Shown piece by piece: positions 16,237-23,736 of a stretch of DNA of 53,174 nt. Made by a program: the position numbers and the translations under genes. The number at the start of each line of letters is the position of its first letter. Positions within the stretch are counted from its first letter, which is position 1. Origin of the DNA: Clostridiales bacterium (GTDB lineage: Bacteria > Bacillota > Clostridia > Oscillospirales > Oscillospiraceae); the NCBI GenBank assembly GCA_021202515.1, contig JAJQCW010000079.1, positions 1 through 53,174 on the forward strand, read 5' to 3'. The notes under the pieces are model-generated. The model did no database searches. It was not told the DNA's origin and worked only from the letters and a program-made list of their open reading frames with translations.

Positions 16237-18936
16237 ATGGCAAAAGAACTTTCCAAGGTCTACGACCCCAAAGAGGTCGAGACCAGAATTTACAACCAGT
16301 GGGAGAGCAGCGGCTGTTTCCGGGGCAAGGCCGACCCGGATAAAAAACCCTATACCATCGTCATGCCGCCCCCCAACGTCACCGGCCAGCTCCACATGGG
16401 CCACGCCATGGACAACACCATGCAGGACATCCTCATCCGCTTCAAGCGGATGCAGGGCTACGCCGCCCTGTGGGTCCCCGGCACCGACCACGCTTCCATC
16501 GCCACCGAAGCCAAGGTGGTGGAGGAGATGAAGAAGGAGGGCCTGACCAAGGAATCCATTGGCCGGGAAAAGTTCCTGGAACGGGCCTGGGCCTGGAAAA
16601 ACGAGTACGGCGGGCGCATCGTCAAGCAGCTCCGCACCCTCGGCTCCTCCTGCGACTGGGAGCGGGAGCGTTTCACCATGGACGAGGGGTGCAGCGACGC
16701 GGTGAAAGAGGTCTTTGTCCGGCTGTACAACGAGGACAAAATCTACCAGGGCAACCGCATGGTCAACTGGTGCCCCCACTGCAACACCTCCATCTCTGAC
16801 GCGGAGGTGGAGTACGAGGAGCAGGACGGCAATTTCTGGCACCTGCTCTACCAGGTGAAGGAGACCGGCGAGTATCTGGAGCTGGCCACCACCCGTCCTG
16901 AGACCATGCTGGGCGACACCGCTGTGGCCATTAACGCCGAGGACCCCCGGTATGCCCACCTTCACGGCTGCCACGCCATCCTGCCCCTGCTGAACAAGGA
17001 GATCCCCATCGTCTGCGACGAACACGCCGACATGACCAAGGGCACCGGCGTGGTGAAGATCACCCCCGCCCACGACCCCAACGACTTCGAGGTGGGCAAG
17101 CGCCACAACCTGCCCATCGTCCGCTGCTTCACCTACGACGGTCACATGACCGGCAAGGCCGACGTAGAGGCGTATCAGGCGCTGCTGGCCAGCGGCCACG
17201 TCCCCGCCGACGAGCCGGAGGTGCTGGATTGCGGCAAGTACGCGGGCCTGACCACCATGGAGGCCCGGAAGGTCATGCTGGCCGACCTGGAAGCCTGCGG
17301 CGCGCTGAAATACGTGGAACCGCTGAAGCATGACGTGGGCACCTGCTATCGCTGCCACACCAACATCGAGCCGATGGTGTCCAAGCAGTGGTTCGTGCGG
17401 ATGCAGTCTTTGGCGGAGCCGGCCATTGAGTCGGTGCAGAAGGGTGAAATCAAGTTCGTCCCGGAGCGTTTCACCAAGAACTATCTGAACTGGATGAACA
17501 ACACCCGCGACTGGTGCATTTCCCGGCAGCTTTGGTGGGGCCACCAGATCCCCGCCTGGTACTGCGACGAATGCGGCGAGACCATCGTAGCGAAAGAGGC
17601 CCCCTCGGTCTGCCCCAAGTGCGGCTGCACCCATCTGACCCAGGACCCTGACACCCTGGACACCTGGTTCTCCTCCGCCCTGTGGCCCTTCTCCACCCTG
17701 GGCTGGCCCGACGAGGATTCCCCCGACCTGAACTACTTCTACCCCACCAACACCTTGGTCACCGGCTACGACATCATCGGCTTCTGGGTGTCCCGCATGA
17801 TTTTCTCCGGCCTGGCCTACACCGGCAAGGCCCCCTTCGACACGGTCTGTGTCCACGGCATCGTCCGGGACAGCCAGGGCCGCAAGATGTCCAAGAGCCT
17901 GGGCAACGGCATCGACCCGCTGGTGGTCATCGACCAGTACGGCGCGGACGCCCTGCGGCTGATGCTGGTCATGGGCAGCACCCCCGGCAACGACATGCGG
18001 TACAGCGAGGAAAAGGTCAAGGCCATGCGGAACTTCTGCAACAAGATCTGGAACGCCAGCCGCTTCCTGCTGATGAACCTGACCATCACCGAGAACAAGC
18101 TGCCGGACACCCTGGCCCTGGAGGACAAGTGGATTCTCTCCAAGCTGAACAACCTCATCCGGGAGGCCACCGCCAACCTGGAGAAGTTCGAGATGGGCGT
18201 GGCCGCTCAGAAGGTCTACGACTTCCTGTGGGATTCCTACTGTGACTGGTATATCGAGCTGACCAAGGCCCGCCTGACCGGGGACGACGAGGCCGCCAAG
18301 GTACAGGCCCAGCAGGTGCTGTGCTACGTGCTGACCGACATCCTCAAGCTGCTGCACCCCTTCATGCCCTTCATCACCGAGGAGATTTGGCAGGCTCTGC
18401 CCCACGAGGGCGACTTCCTGATGCTCCAGAGCTGGCCGGTGGCAAACGACGCCTTCGACTATCCCCAGGACGAGGCCGCCATGGAGAAAATCATGGACGC
18501 CATCAAAACTATCCGCGCCCGCCGCGCGGAGATGGGCGTGGTCCCCTCCCGGAAGGCGGAGCTGACCGTCGTTACCGCTCAGCCCGAGGTGTTCCAGCAG
18601 GGTATCCCCTTCTTCCAGCGGCTGGCCGCCACCACCCAGGTGGACATCACCAACGAGGCCCCCGCCTCCCTGGACGGGCTGGTTTCCCTGGTCACAGCGG
18701 ACGCCAAGCTGTATATCCCCCTGGCGGAACTGGTGGACCTGGCCGCCGAGCGCAAGCGGCTGACCAAAGAGCTGGAGAAGAAGGAAAAGTACCGCGCCGG
18801 GCTGGAAAAGAAGCTGGCCAACGAGAAATTCGTCTCCAAAGCCCCCGCCAACGTCATCCAGCAGCAGCGGGACAACCTGGAAAAGACCAACCGGGAAATC
18901 ACCCAGATCCAGGAGTCTCTGGCAGCGCTGGGGTAA
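16237..18936 (+). CDS. valS: Valyl-tRNA synthetase
   Basis: Charges tRNA-Val (class I synthetase, cytosol). It has 899 residues. The HIGH motif appears as HMGH at 53-56 within PPPNVTGQLHMGH, and KMSKS is at 550-554. Between them lie the editing domain and Cys-rich zinc-ribbon pairs (CPHC, CYRC, CDEC..CPKC). The C-terminal roughly 70 residues are a Lys/Glu-rich coiled coil (RKRLTKELEKKEKYRAGLEKK), typical of ValRS. ATG 16237 follows AAAGAGGAG; the frame is open into the terminator region but those residues are not conserved. Expression is set by the T-box leader. Confidence 0.97.
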   Translation: MAKELSKVYDPKEVETRIYNQWESSGCFRGKADPDKKPYTIVMPPPNVTGQLHMGHAMDNTMQDILIRFKRMQGYAALWVPGTDHASIATEAKVVEEMKKEGLTKESIGREKFLERAWAWKNEYGGRIVKQLRTLGSSCDWERERFTMDEGCSDAVKEVFVRLYNEDKIYQGNRMVNWCPHCNTSISDAEVEYEEQDGNFWHLLYQVKETGEYLELATTRPETMLGDTAVAINAEDPRYAHLHGCHAILPLLNKEIPIVCDEHADMTKGTGVVKITPAHDPNDFEVGKRHNLPIVRCFTYDGHMTGKADVEAYQALLASGHVPADEPEVLDCGKYAGLTTMEARKVMLADLEACGALKYVEPLKHDVGTCYRCHTNIEPMVSKQWFVRMQSLAEPAIESVQKGEIKFVPERFTKNYLNWMNNTRDWCISRQLWWGHQIPAWYCDECGETIVAKEAPSVCPKCGCTHLTQDPDTLDTWFSSALWPFSTLGWPDEDSPDLNYFYPTNTLVTGYDIIGFWVSRMIFSGLAYTGKAPFDTVCVHGIVRDSQGRKMSKSLGNGIDPLVVIDQYGADALRLMLVMGSTPGNDMRYSEEKVKAMRNFCNKIWNASRFLLMNLTITENKLPDTLALEDKWILSKLNNLIREATANLEKFEMGVAAQKVYDFLWDSYCDWYIELTKARLTGDDEAAKVQAQQVLCYVLTDILKLLHPFMPFITEEIWQALPHEGDFLMLQSWPVANDAFDYPQDEAAMEKIMDAIKTIRARRAEMGVVPSRKAELTVVTAQPEVFQQGIPFFQRLAATTQVDITNEAPASLDGLVSLVTADAKLYIPLAELVDLAAERKRLTKELEKKEKYRAGLEKKLANEKFVSKAPANVIQQQRDNLEKTNREITQIQESLAALG

Positions 18937-19050
18937 AAGTTTTAGCGGCCAGTGGTTAGTGGCTAGTGGCTGGCGACGGGAGATTCTGGAAGGTAATCCT
19001 TCTCCAACTACGCATCTTGAGAAAAACAAAGTGAATCCATAGCACCATGC

Positions 19051-19150
19051 TCTCTTGCCTCCCCTGAAAGGGCAGGGAGGGGCAAAGCCCTGGAAGTGCC
19101 GCTTGACGGCGGAGGAGGGCCGCCGCCCTTGGGCGGTGGCGGAGGGGTTT
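19051..19150 (-). repeat. Dispersed GC-rich modular repeat, reverse copy
   Basis: A reverse-oriented copy (CTCTTGCCTCCCCTGAAAGG ... GGCGGTGGCGGAGGGGTTTC). It is preceded at 18950-18975 by a short GGTTAGTGGCTAGTGGCTGG array. Together they fill the 300-bp gap between valS and the tRNA-Leu promoter. Confidence 0.75.
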
Positions 19151-19204
19151 CAAATCCCCTTTGGCGACAGAAAATACGCGCCAGGAAAATTCCAGCGAAA
19201 ACAG

Positions 19205-19233
19205 TTGACAAACGCACCCGCATGGGCTATAAT
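19205..19233 (+). promoter_or_regulatory. Promoter of tRNA-Leu
   Basis: TTGACA (19205-19210), 17 bp, TATAAT (19228-19233). Confidence 0.9.
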
Positions 19234-19248
19234 ATCTTTCGCTGAGTT

Positions 19249-19335
19249 GCGGGTGTGCTGGAACTGGTAGACTGGCAAGCTTGAGGTGCTTGTGTGTGAA
19301 TGCACGTGTGGGTTCGAGTCCCATCGCCCGCACCA
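19249..19335 (+). tRNA. tRNA-Leu (anticodon GAG)
   Basis: An 87-nt class II tRNA with acceptor GCGGGTG/CGCCCGC, anticodon arm CAAGC-TTGAGGT-GCTTG (GAG, reads CUC/CUU), a long variable arm, T-loop GGTTCGAGTCC and an encoded CCA. Confidence 0.95.
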
Positions 19336-19347
19336 CAACGAAAAACC

Positions 19348-19384
19348 GAACCGTTTCCCATAAGGGAGACGGTTCCGTTTTTTT
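19348..19384 (+). terminator. Terminator after tRNA-Leu
   Basis: GAACCGTTTCCC pairs with GGGAGACGGTTC (one G-U) around ATAA, followed by a seven-base T-run at 19378-19384. A small direct-repeat run of ATTGCACATTG units follows at 19390-19424. Confidence 0.9.
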
Positions 19385-19426
19385 CATCATTCATTGCACA
19401 TTGCTCATTGCACATTGCACATTGAA

Positions 19427-20077
19427 TCAAAGGTCGTCAATTTCCTCCGGTGCAGTGGCCTGCGGATAGGCCACCGCTTCCATGGTCATGATGGACACCT
19501 CGTAGGCGGTGCGCTTCACCTCGCCCCCGTCCACGATTTTGGTGTACCCCCGGGACTGGAGCCGCCCCTCCAGCCGGAGACCGTCCCCGGTGGACATGGC
19601 CCCGCACTTCACCGCCAGGCTCCCCCAGGCGATGCAGGGCAGGTAGTCCGCCCGCCCATACCGGCGGTTCACCGCCAAAATCAGGTCGGTGATTTCCCGG
19701 CCCAGGGGGGTCAGCCGGTACACCGGCGGCTTGCAGATGACCCCGGCCAGGGTCAGGCGGTTGTCGTCGGCCCCCACCGTGTCGTAATACAGCTCCTGGG
19801 CGTAGAGGGTGATGACCAGGCGGCTGCCCACGCCGCCCCGGTTGTTGTAGGACCGCACCTCCCCGTAAATCGCTGCCCGCTCCCCCGCCCGGAGGGGGCA
19901 GCTCTCCAGCAGCGTTCGGGACAGGATGACGTTGATGACGTCCTCCGCCCCGGAGAGCCGCAGGCTCTTCACCGGCACGAGGAAAAAATCCTCCCCGTGG
20001 CTGGCGTGGGAGAAAATCGGCTCCGACACCGCCTCCCCGATCAAGGTGGCCTGGTTTTCGTTCCAATCTGTTCTCAT
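19427..20077 (-). CDS. Single-stranded DNA-binding-like protein with two OB-type halves
   Basis: Probable ssDNA-binding protein, 216 residues, longer than a canonical SSB (about 150-170). The N-terminal half (residues 1-105) has NQATLIGEAVSEPIFSHASHGEDFFLVPVKSLRLSG followed by YGEVRSYNNRGG. The C-terminal half (110-216) repeats the pattern: NRLTLAGVICKPPVYRLTPLGREITDLILAVNRRYGRADYLPCIAWG, with IEGRLQSRGY-like and EVSI strands. It ends in EEIDDL, a weak match to the acidic SSB tail. ATG 20077 is preceded by AGGGAG. Such double-OB SSB variants are known in Clostridia; whether this one replaces or supplements the main SSB is unknown. Confidence 0.8.
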   Translation of the reverse strand: MRTDWNENQATLIGEAVSEPIFSHASHGEDFFLVPVKSLRLSGAEDVINVILSRTLLESCPLRAGERAAIYGEVRSYNNRGGVGSRLVITLYAQELYYDTVGADDNRLTLAGVICKPPVYRLTPLGREITDLILAVNRRYGRADYLPCIAWGSLAVKCGAMSTGDGLRLEGRLQSRGYTKIVDGGEVKRTAYEVSIMTMEAVAYPQATAPEEIDDL

Positions 20078-20161
20078 AAGCACCGCTCCCTTTTGGCGAC
20101 ACCGCCTTGGTTTCCTGCGGTACTCTATGCGGCGGTGGGCGCGAAAAGAACCGTCCCTGAC

Positions 20162-20341
20162 ACCCAAAAAACCGCCATGACCGGGCGGTCACAGCGGTTT
20201 TCTGGAAAAGAAAAAGGAAGAGAAAAAAAACGAAACGGAGTTCGGAATTTTTAGTCCATTCCCAGCAAAGGCATCTGTCCCCGCCGGGTTTGGTATGCGG
20301 TCCAGGAGCGGTGGGCGTTCGCCTCTCTCCTGCGACAATGA
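20162..20341 (-). ncRNA. Candidate small RNA or attenuated leader upstream of the ssb-like gene
   Basis: On the minus strand a TATACT box (20348-20343) is followed by about 180 bases with no substantial ORF. They end in a strong hairpin (20201-20168, 16-bp stem with two wobbles) and TTTTTT. Inside are a pairable AGGAGAGAGGCG...CCGCTCCTGG segment, a seven-codon ORF (MPLLGMD) with an upstream GGGGACAG, and a long pyrimidine tract. It could be a stand-alone sRNA or a leader with a terminator ahead of ssb. No known family is recognised. Confidence 0.4.
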
Positions 20342-20521
20342 CAGTATAGCACAGCAGCAGTCGGAAGTCTTGAATAAAGTATGAATCTTTCAGGGCCTCG
20401 CCTGTTTTTTTCGTGGGGCGGGTTTCGGCGCAATTTTCCGCCTCTCCCACTGGACGGCGGGGGCATGAGCGTGTATAATAGCCTACGTACCCTGTGGTTT
20501 GATGCGAAATGGAGGAACGCA

Positions 20522-21358
20522 ATGGAACTGCGACAGGAAAAATATCAGGCGCTGCGGGACGGTCTGGCGGCGCTGGGCAGCGTGGCGGTGGCCTTCTCCG
20601 GCGGCGTGGACTCCACTTTTTTGCTGTGGGTGGCCCATGACGTGCTGGGGGACCGGGCGGTGGCGGTGACGGCCAGCTCCTGCTCCTTCCCGGAGCGAGA
20701 GCGCCGGGAGGCGGCAGACTTCTGCACGAAATACGGCATCTCCCAAATCATTTGCCCTTCGGAGGAGCTAAACATTGAAGGCTTTCGGCAGAATCCCCCC
20801 AATCGCTGCTACCTGTGCAAGCGAGAATTATTTGGCAAGATTTGGGCCGCAGCCAAGGAGCGGGGGCTGAACGCGGTGATAGAAGGCTCCAACGTGGACG
20901 ACGAGGGGGACTACCGCCCCGGTATGCAGGCGGTGCGGGAGCTGGGGGTGGTCAGTCCTCTGCGCCAGGCGGGGCTGACTAAGAACGACATCCGGCTGCT
21001 GTCCAAAGAGCTGGGTCTCCCCACCTGGGACAAGCAGTCCTTTGCCTGCCTGTCCTCTCGGTTCGTCTACGGCGAGACCATCACCGAGGAAAAGCTGCGC
21101 ATGGTGGAGCAGGCGGAGGAGCTTCTGCTGGACCTGGGCTTCCGCCAAGTGCGGGTGCGCATCCACGGCACGGTTGCCCGTATTGAGCTACTGCCGGAGG
21201 ACTTTCCCCGGCTGCTGGCGGCGGACACCCGCAGGCTGGTCTATGACCGGTTCAAGTCCTACGGCTTCACCTATGTGGCGCTGGACCTGCTGGGCTACCG
21301 CACCGGCAGCATGAATGAGACCTTATCGGCAGAGGACAGGAGGAACAACAATGCTTGA
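20522..21358 (+). CDS. larE: ATP-dependent sacrificial sulfur transferase LarE
   Basis: Member of the PP-loop LarE family, which sulfurates the pyridinium dithiocarboxylate precursor of the nickel-pincer cofactor of lactate racemase. It has 278 residues. The PP-loop SGGVDS is at 26-31. Cys176 in SFACLSSRF aligns by position with the sacrificial Cys176 of the Lactiplantibacillus enzyme. NRCYLCK (95-100) is also family-typical. No larA, larB or larC is in the window, so a role in another sulfur transfer is possible. ATG 20522 has GGAGG six bases upstream, and a TATAAT box lies at 20474-20479. It overlaps tcdA by eight bases. Confidence 0.88.
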   Translation: MELRQEKYQALRDGLAALGSVAVAFSGGVDSTFLLWVAHDVLGDRAVAVTASSCSFPERERREAADFCTKYGISQIICPSEELNIEGFRQNPPNRCYLCKRELFGKIWAAAKERGLNAVIEGSNVDDEGDYRPGMQAVRELGVVSPLRQAGLTKNDIRLLSKELGLPTWDKQSFACLSSRFVYGETITEEKLRMVEQAEELLLDLGFRQVRVRIHGTVARIELLPEDFPRLLAADTRRLVYDRFKSYGFTYVALDLLGYRTGSMNETLSAEDRRNNNA

Positions 21359-22076
21359 CCAATTTTCCCGTACACAGCTCCTTCTGGGCCAGGAAGCCAT
21401 GGAGCGGCTCTACCGGGCGCGGGTGGCCGTGTTTGGCGTGGGCGGCGTGGGCGGCTACACCGTGGAGGCTCTGGCCCGCAGCGGCGTGGGCCAACTGGAC
21501 CTGATCGACGATGACAGGATATGCCTGACCAACCTGAACCGGCAAATCATCGCCACCCGCAGCACTGTGGGCAAATACAAAGTGGACGTGGCGGAGCAGC
21601 GTATTTTAGACATCAACCCCAAGGCCGTAGTCCGCACCTACAAGACCTTTTACACGCCCCAGACGGCGGATCAGTTCGACTTCGCCCAATACGACTACGT
21701 GGTGGACGCCATCGACACAGTGACGGGCAAGCTGGAGCTGGTGGAGCAGGCCCAGCGGACGGGAACCCCCATCATCAGCTGTATGGGCGCGGGCAACAAA
21801 CTGGACGCCTCCGCCTTTGAGGTGACAGACATCTCCAAAACCTCCGTGTGTCCCCTGGCACGGGTCATGCGGAAAGAGCTGGGCAAACGGGGCATCAAAC
21901 ACTTGAAGGTGGTCTATTCCAGAGAGCCCGCCATGACCCCCCTGGCCGAGGAAGCCGCCGGTGAACCCGGCAGCGGTTCCCGGCGGCAGGTGCCCGGCAG
22001 CAACGCCTTTGTCCCGGCGGTGGCCGGGCTGATCGTGGCCGGAGAGGTGGTCAAAGACCTGGCGGCGGAGCGCTGA
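21351..22076 (+). CDS. tcdA: tRNA threonylcarbamoyladenosine dehydratase
   Basis: ThiF/MoeB-type E1-like enzyme that cyclises t6A37 of ANN-decoding tRNAs to ct6A, using ATP. It has 241 residues. The nucleotide-binding glycine motif FGVGGVGG is at 28-35, followed by DDDRICLTNLNRQ and the Arg/Lys set of this family. The segment SKTSVCPLARVMRKELGKRGI and the C-terminal PGSNAFVPAVAGLIVAGEVV match TcdA rather than MoeB or ThiF. ATG 21351 is behind ACAGGAGG and lies inside the end of larE, so translation is coupled. Confidence 0.9.
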   Translation: MLDQFSRTQLLLGQEAMERLYRARVAVFGVGGVGGYTVEALARSGVGQLDLIDDDRICLTNLNRQIIATRSTVGKYKVDVAEQRILDINPKAVVRTYKTFYTPQTADQFDFAQYDYVVDAIDTVTGKLELVEQAQRTGTPIISCMGAGNKLDASAFEVTDISKTSVCPLARVMRKELGKRGIKHLKVVYSREPAMTPLAEEAAGEPGSGSRRQVPGSNAFVPAVAGLIVAGEVVKDLAAER

Positions 22077-22101
22077 CCGCTCCCGACAGGCGGCGTTTTT
22101 T
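22068..22101 (+). terminator. Terminator after tcdA
   Basis: A small GC hairpin around ACCGC...GCGGC ends in seven T residues (GGCGTTTTTTT). The stem is short, but the T-run is convincing. Confidence 0.6.
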
Positions 22102-22143
22102 TGCGATTTTAGAGGTTTCTTTGGGCAAATTCCCCGGTTCCTC

Positions 22144-22172
22144 TTGCCAAGCGGGACGTTTTAGGGTAGAAT
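22144..22172 (+). promoter_or_regulatory. Promoter of efp
   Basis: TTGCCA (22144-22149), 17-bp spacer, TAGAAT (22167-22172). Confidence 0.75.
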
Positions 22173-22239
22173 AGACTTGTAAAAAGATAACCTGGGTTTC
22201 CGTTGCCTGGGCCAACTGATAATTTGGAGGAGTTCATTT

Positions 22240-22800
22240 ATGCTTACTGCCAGCGATTTTAGAAACGGCAAGACCTTCGAATACGAAGGCAAAGTCATGC
22301 AGGTCATCGAGTTCCAGCACGTCAAACCCGGCAAGGGCGCGGCCTTCGTCCGCACCAAGATGAAGAACGTCATCACCGGCGCTGTCACCGAGACTTCCTT
22401 TAACCCTACCGCCAAGTTCGAAGAGGCGTTCATCGAGCGCAAGGAGATGGAATACAGCTATTCCGACGGCGACCTGTATTACTTCATGGACACCGAGACC
22501 TTCGATATGATCCCTCTGAACAGCGACCAGCTTGGCGACGCTTTCCGCTTCGTGAAAGAGAACACCCCCTGCAAGGTGCTGTCCTACAAGGGCAAGGTGT
22601 TCGGCATCGAGGCCCCCAACTTCATGGAGCTGGAGGTCGTCAAGACCGAGCCGGGCGTCCGGGGCGACACCGCCACCAACGTCACCAAGCCCGCCACCCT
22701 GGAGACCGGCGCGGAGATCAAGGTGCCTCTGTTCATCAACGAGGGCGACCGCATCCAGGTGGACACCCGCACCGGCGAGTATATGTCCCGCTGCAAGTAA
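22240..22800 (+). CDS. efp: Elongation factor P
   Basis: Relieves ribosome stalling at consecutive prolines. It is 186 residues with the standard three-domain layout: KOW-like N-domain (1-63), then two OB domains. The loop KPGKGAAF places Lys32 at the tip that is modified in many bacteria; no modification enzyme is seen nearby. ATG 22240 follows GGAGGAG. The C-terminal signature [16 protein letters not shown] is intact. It is followed 45 bp later by a small zinc-ribbon gene before the next terminator, so the two are probably cotranscribed. Confidence 0.97.
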   Translation: MLTASDFRNGKTFEYEGKVMQVIEFQHVKPGKGAAFVRTKMKNVITGAVTETSFNPTAKFEEAFIERKEMEYSYSDGDLYYFMDTETFDMIPLNSDQLGDAFRFVKENTPCKVLSYKGKVFGIEAPNFMELEVVKTEPGVRGDTATNVTKPATLETGAEIKVPLFINEGDRIQVDTRTGEYMSRCK

Positions 22801-22845
22801 TTTGCTTGCCCCATTTTGCCATACCCCGCGAAAGGAGGAGGTTTT

Positions 22846-23253
22846 ATGTCCCTTGCTGAAAAAGCCGGTTATCTCCGTGGCCTCTACGACGGCATGGAGC
22901 TGAACGAGGACAAGTCCAAGGAGGCCAAGCTGCTCAAGGCCATCATCGACGTGGTGGTGGAGCTGGCCGACCATGTGACCGAAAACGAGGAGAGCATCAT
23001 GGCGCTGGCGGACCAGGCGGACGAGCTGTTTGGTGATGTCCTTGACGATGCGGAACCATACGACGGCGACGAGGACGAGGGCGACTACGAGACCGCCGTT
23101 GAGGTGGAGTGCCCCTCCTGCGGCGAACCCATGACCATCCACGAGGGCCATCTGGCCTCCGGCGAGGTCAAGTGCCCCTCCTGCGGCCAGCGGTTCCAAA
23201 TCGAGCTGGAGTTCGAGGAGGAGGACGGCGACGACGAGGAAATTCCGTTCTGA
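22846..23253 (+). CDS. Zinc-ribbon protein of the CD1247 N-terminal-domain type
   Basis: A 135-residue cytoplasmic protein of unknown function. The N-terminal 60 residues (LAEKAGYLRGLYDGMELNEDKSKEAKLLKAIIDVV) are a helical domain recurrent in Clostridia, which I associate with the name CD1247. An acidic linker (about 70-85) leads to a two-CPSCG zinc ribbon (CPSCGEPM and CPSCGQRF), then an acidic tail. AAAGGAGGAGG lies directly before ATG 22846. Association with efp suggests translation-linked expression, but no function is established. Confidence 0.8.
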   Translation: MSLAEKAGYLRGLYDGMELNEDKSKEAKLLKAIIDVVVELADHVTENEESIMALADQADELFGDVLDDAEPYDGDEDEGDYETAVEVECPSCGEPMTIHEGHLASGEVKCPSCGQRFQIELEFEEEDGDDEEIPF

Positions 23254-23283
23254 GCTGCTGCGCGTCATATAAAATGTAACAGA

Positions 23284-23314
23284 CCCGCGCCGGGGAGTAC
23301 CCGGCGCGGGTTTT
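23284..23314 (+). terminator. Terminator of the efp unit
   Basis: A perfect 11-bp stem CCCGCGCCGGG/CCCGGCGCGGG with loop GAGTA, followed by TTTT. Confidence 0.85.
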
Positions 23315-23323
23315 GCTTTGGCG

Positions 23324-23502
23324 AAAACCCCCTCCGCCACCGCCTAAAGGCGGCGGCCCTCCTCCCCTTTGCGACTCGCATGGCCCAAAAGGGCCATAGC
23401 TCCGCCGTCAAGCGGCACTTCCGCTGCGCTCCCTGCCTGCATTTGCGCGAAAAAGGAATTGGCCATTCGGCCCGCGCTTCACAGGGGAGGCAAGAGGGGA
23501 TA
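23324..23502 (+). repeat. Dispersed GC-rich modular repeat, long copy
   Basis: It begins AACCCCCTCCGCCACCGCCT and ends GGGAGGCAAGAGGGGATAG. An extra internal segment around 23370-23400 carries a GGCCC..GGGCC hairpin, and another insertion lies near 23430-23480. The rest of the gap to 23640 holds nothing recognisable. Confidence 0.7.
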
Positions 23503-23643
23503 GTGTTTGTCATCTGATAGCAGCTTTATTCGACGGATGTGGAATTTGCAGCAGAAACGCTCTCTTTCCATCCACTAAAAAACACATCTGCTTCAAAGAG
23601 GTGTCAGATAGAAGCAAAGGGATGGTCATTCCTCAGAAAGCCA

Positions 23644-23673
23644 GAACCGGCGGCGCTCACGCGCCGCCGGTTC
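23644..23673 (-). terminator. Hairpin downstream of glnN
   Basis: A perfect 13-bp GC-rich stem (23644-23656/23661-23673, loop TCAC), 64 bp past the glnN stop. Only a weak T-run follows on the minus strand. Confidence 0.65.
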
Positions 23674-23736
23674 CTGCGTTATAGTGGTATTCAGAAGTAA
23701 GGAGTATCGGTATCGTTCAAAGGGGAAGGAGAACGA

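Noticed and set aside
16093-19029. A 978-codon minus-strand frame opposite valS
   Set aside because: Antisense shadow of a GC-rich gene; composition is His/Gly/Val-rich nonsense without motifs.
20251-20466. A 71-codon minus frame upstream of the ssb-like gene
   Set aside because: It has no start signal after the minus-strand TATACT box, so the region is better described as non-coding RNA or leader.
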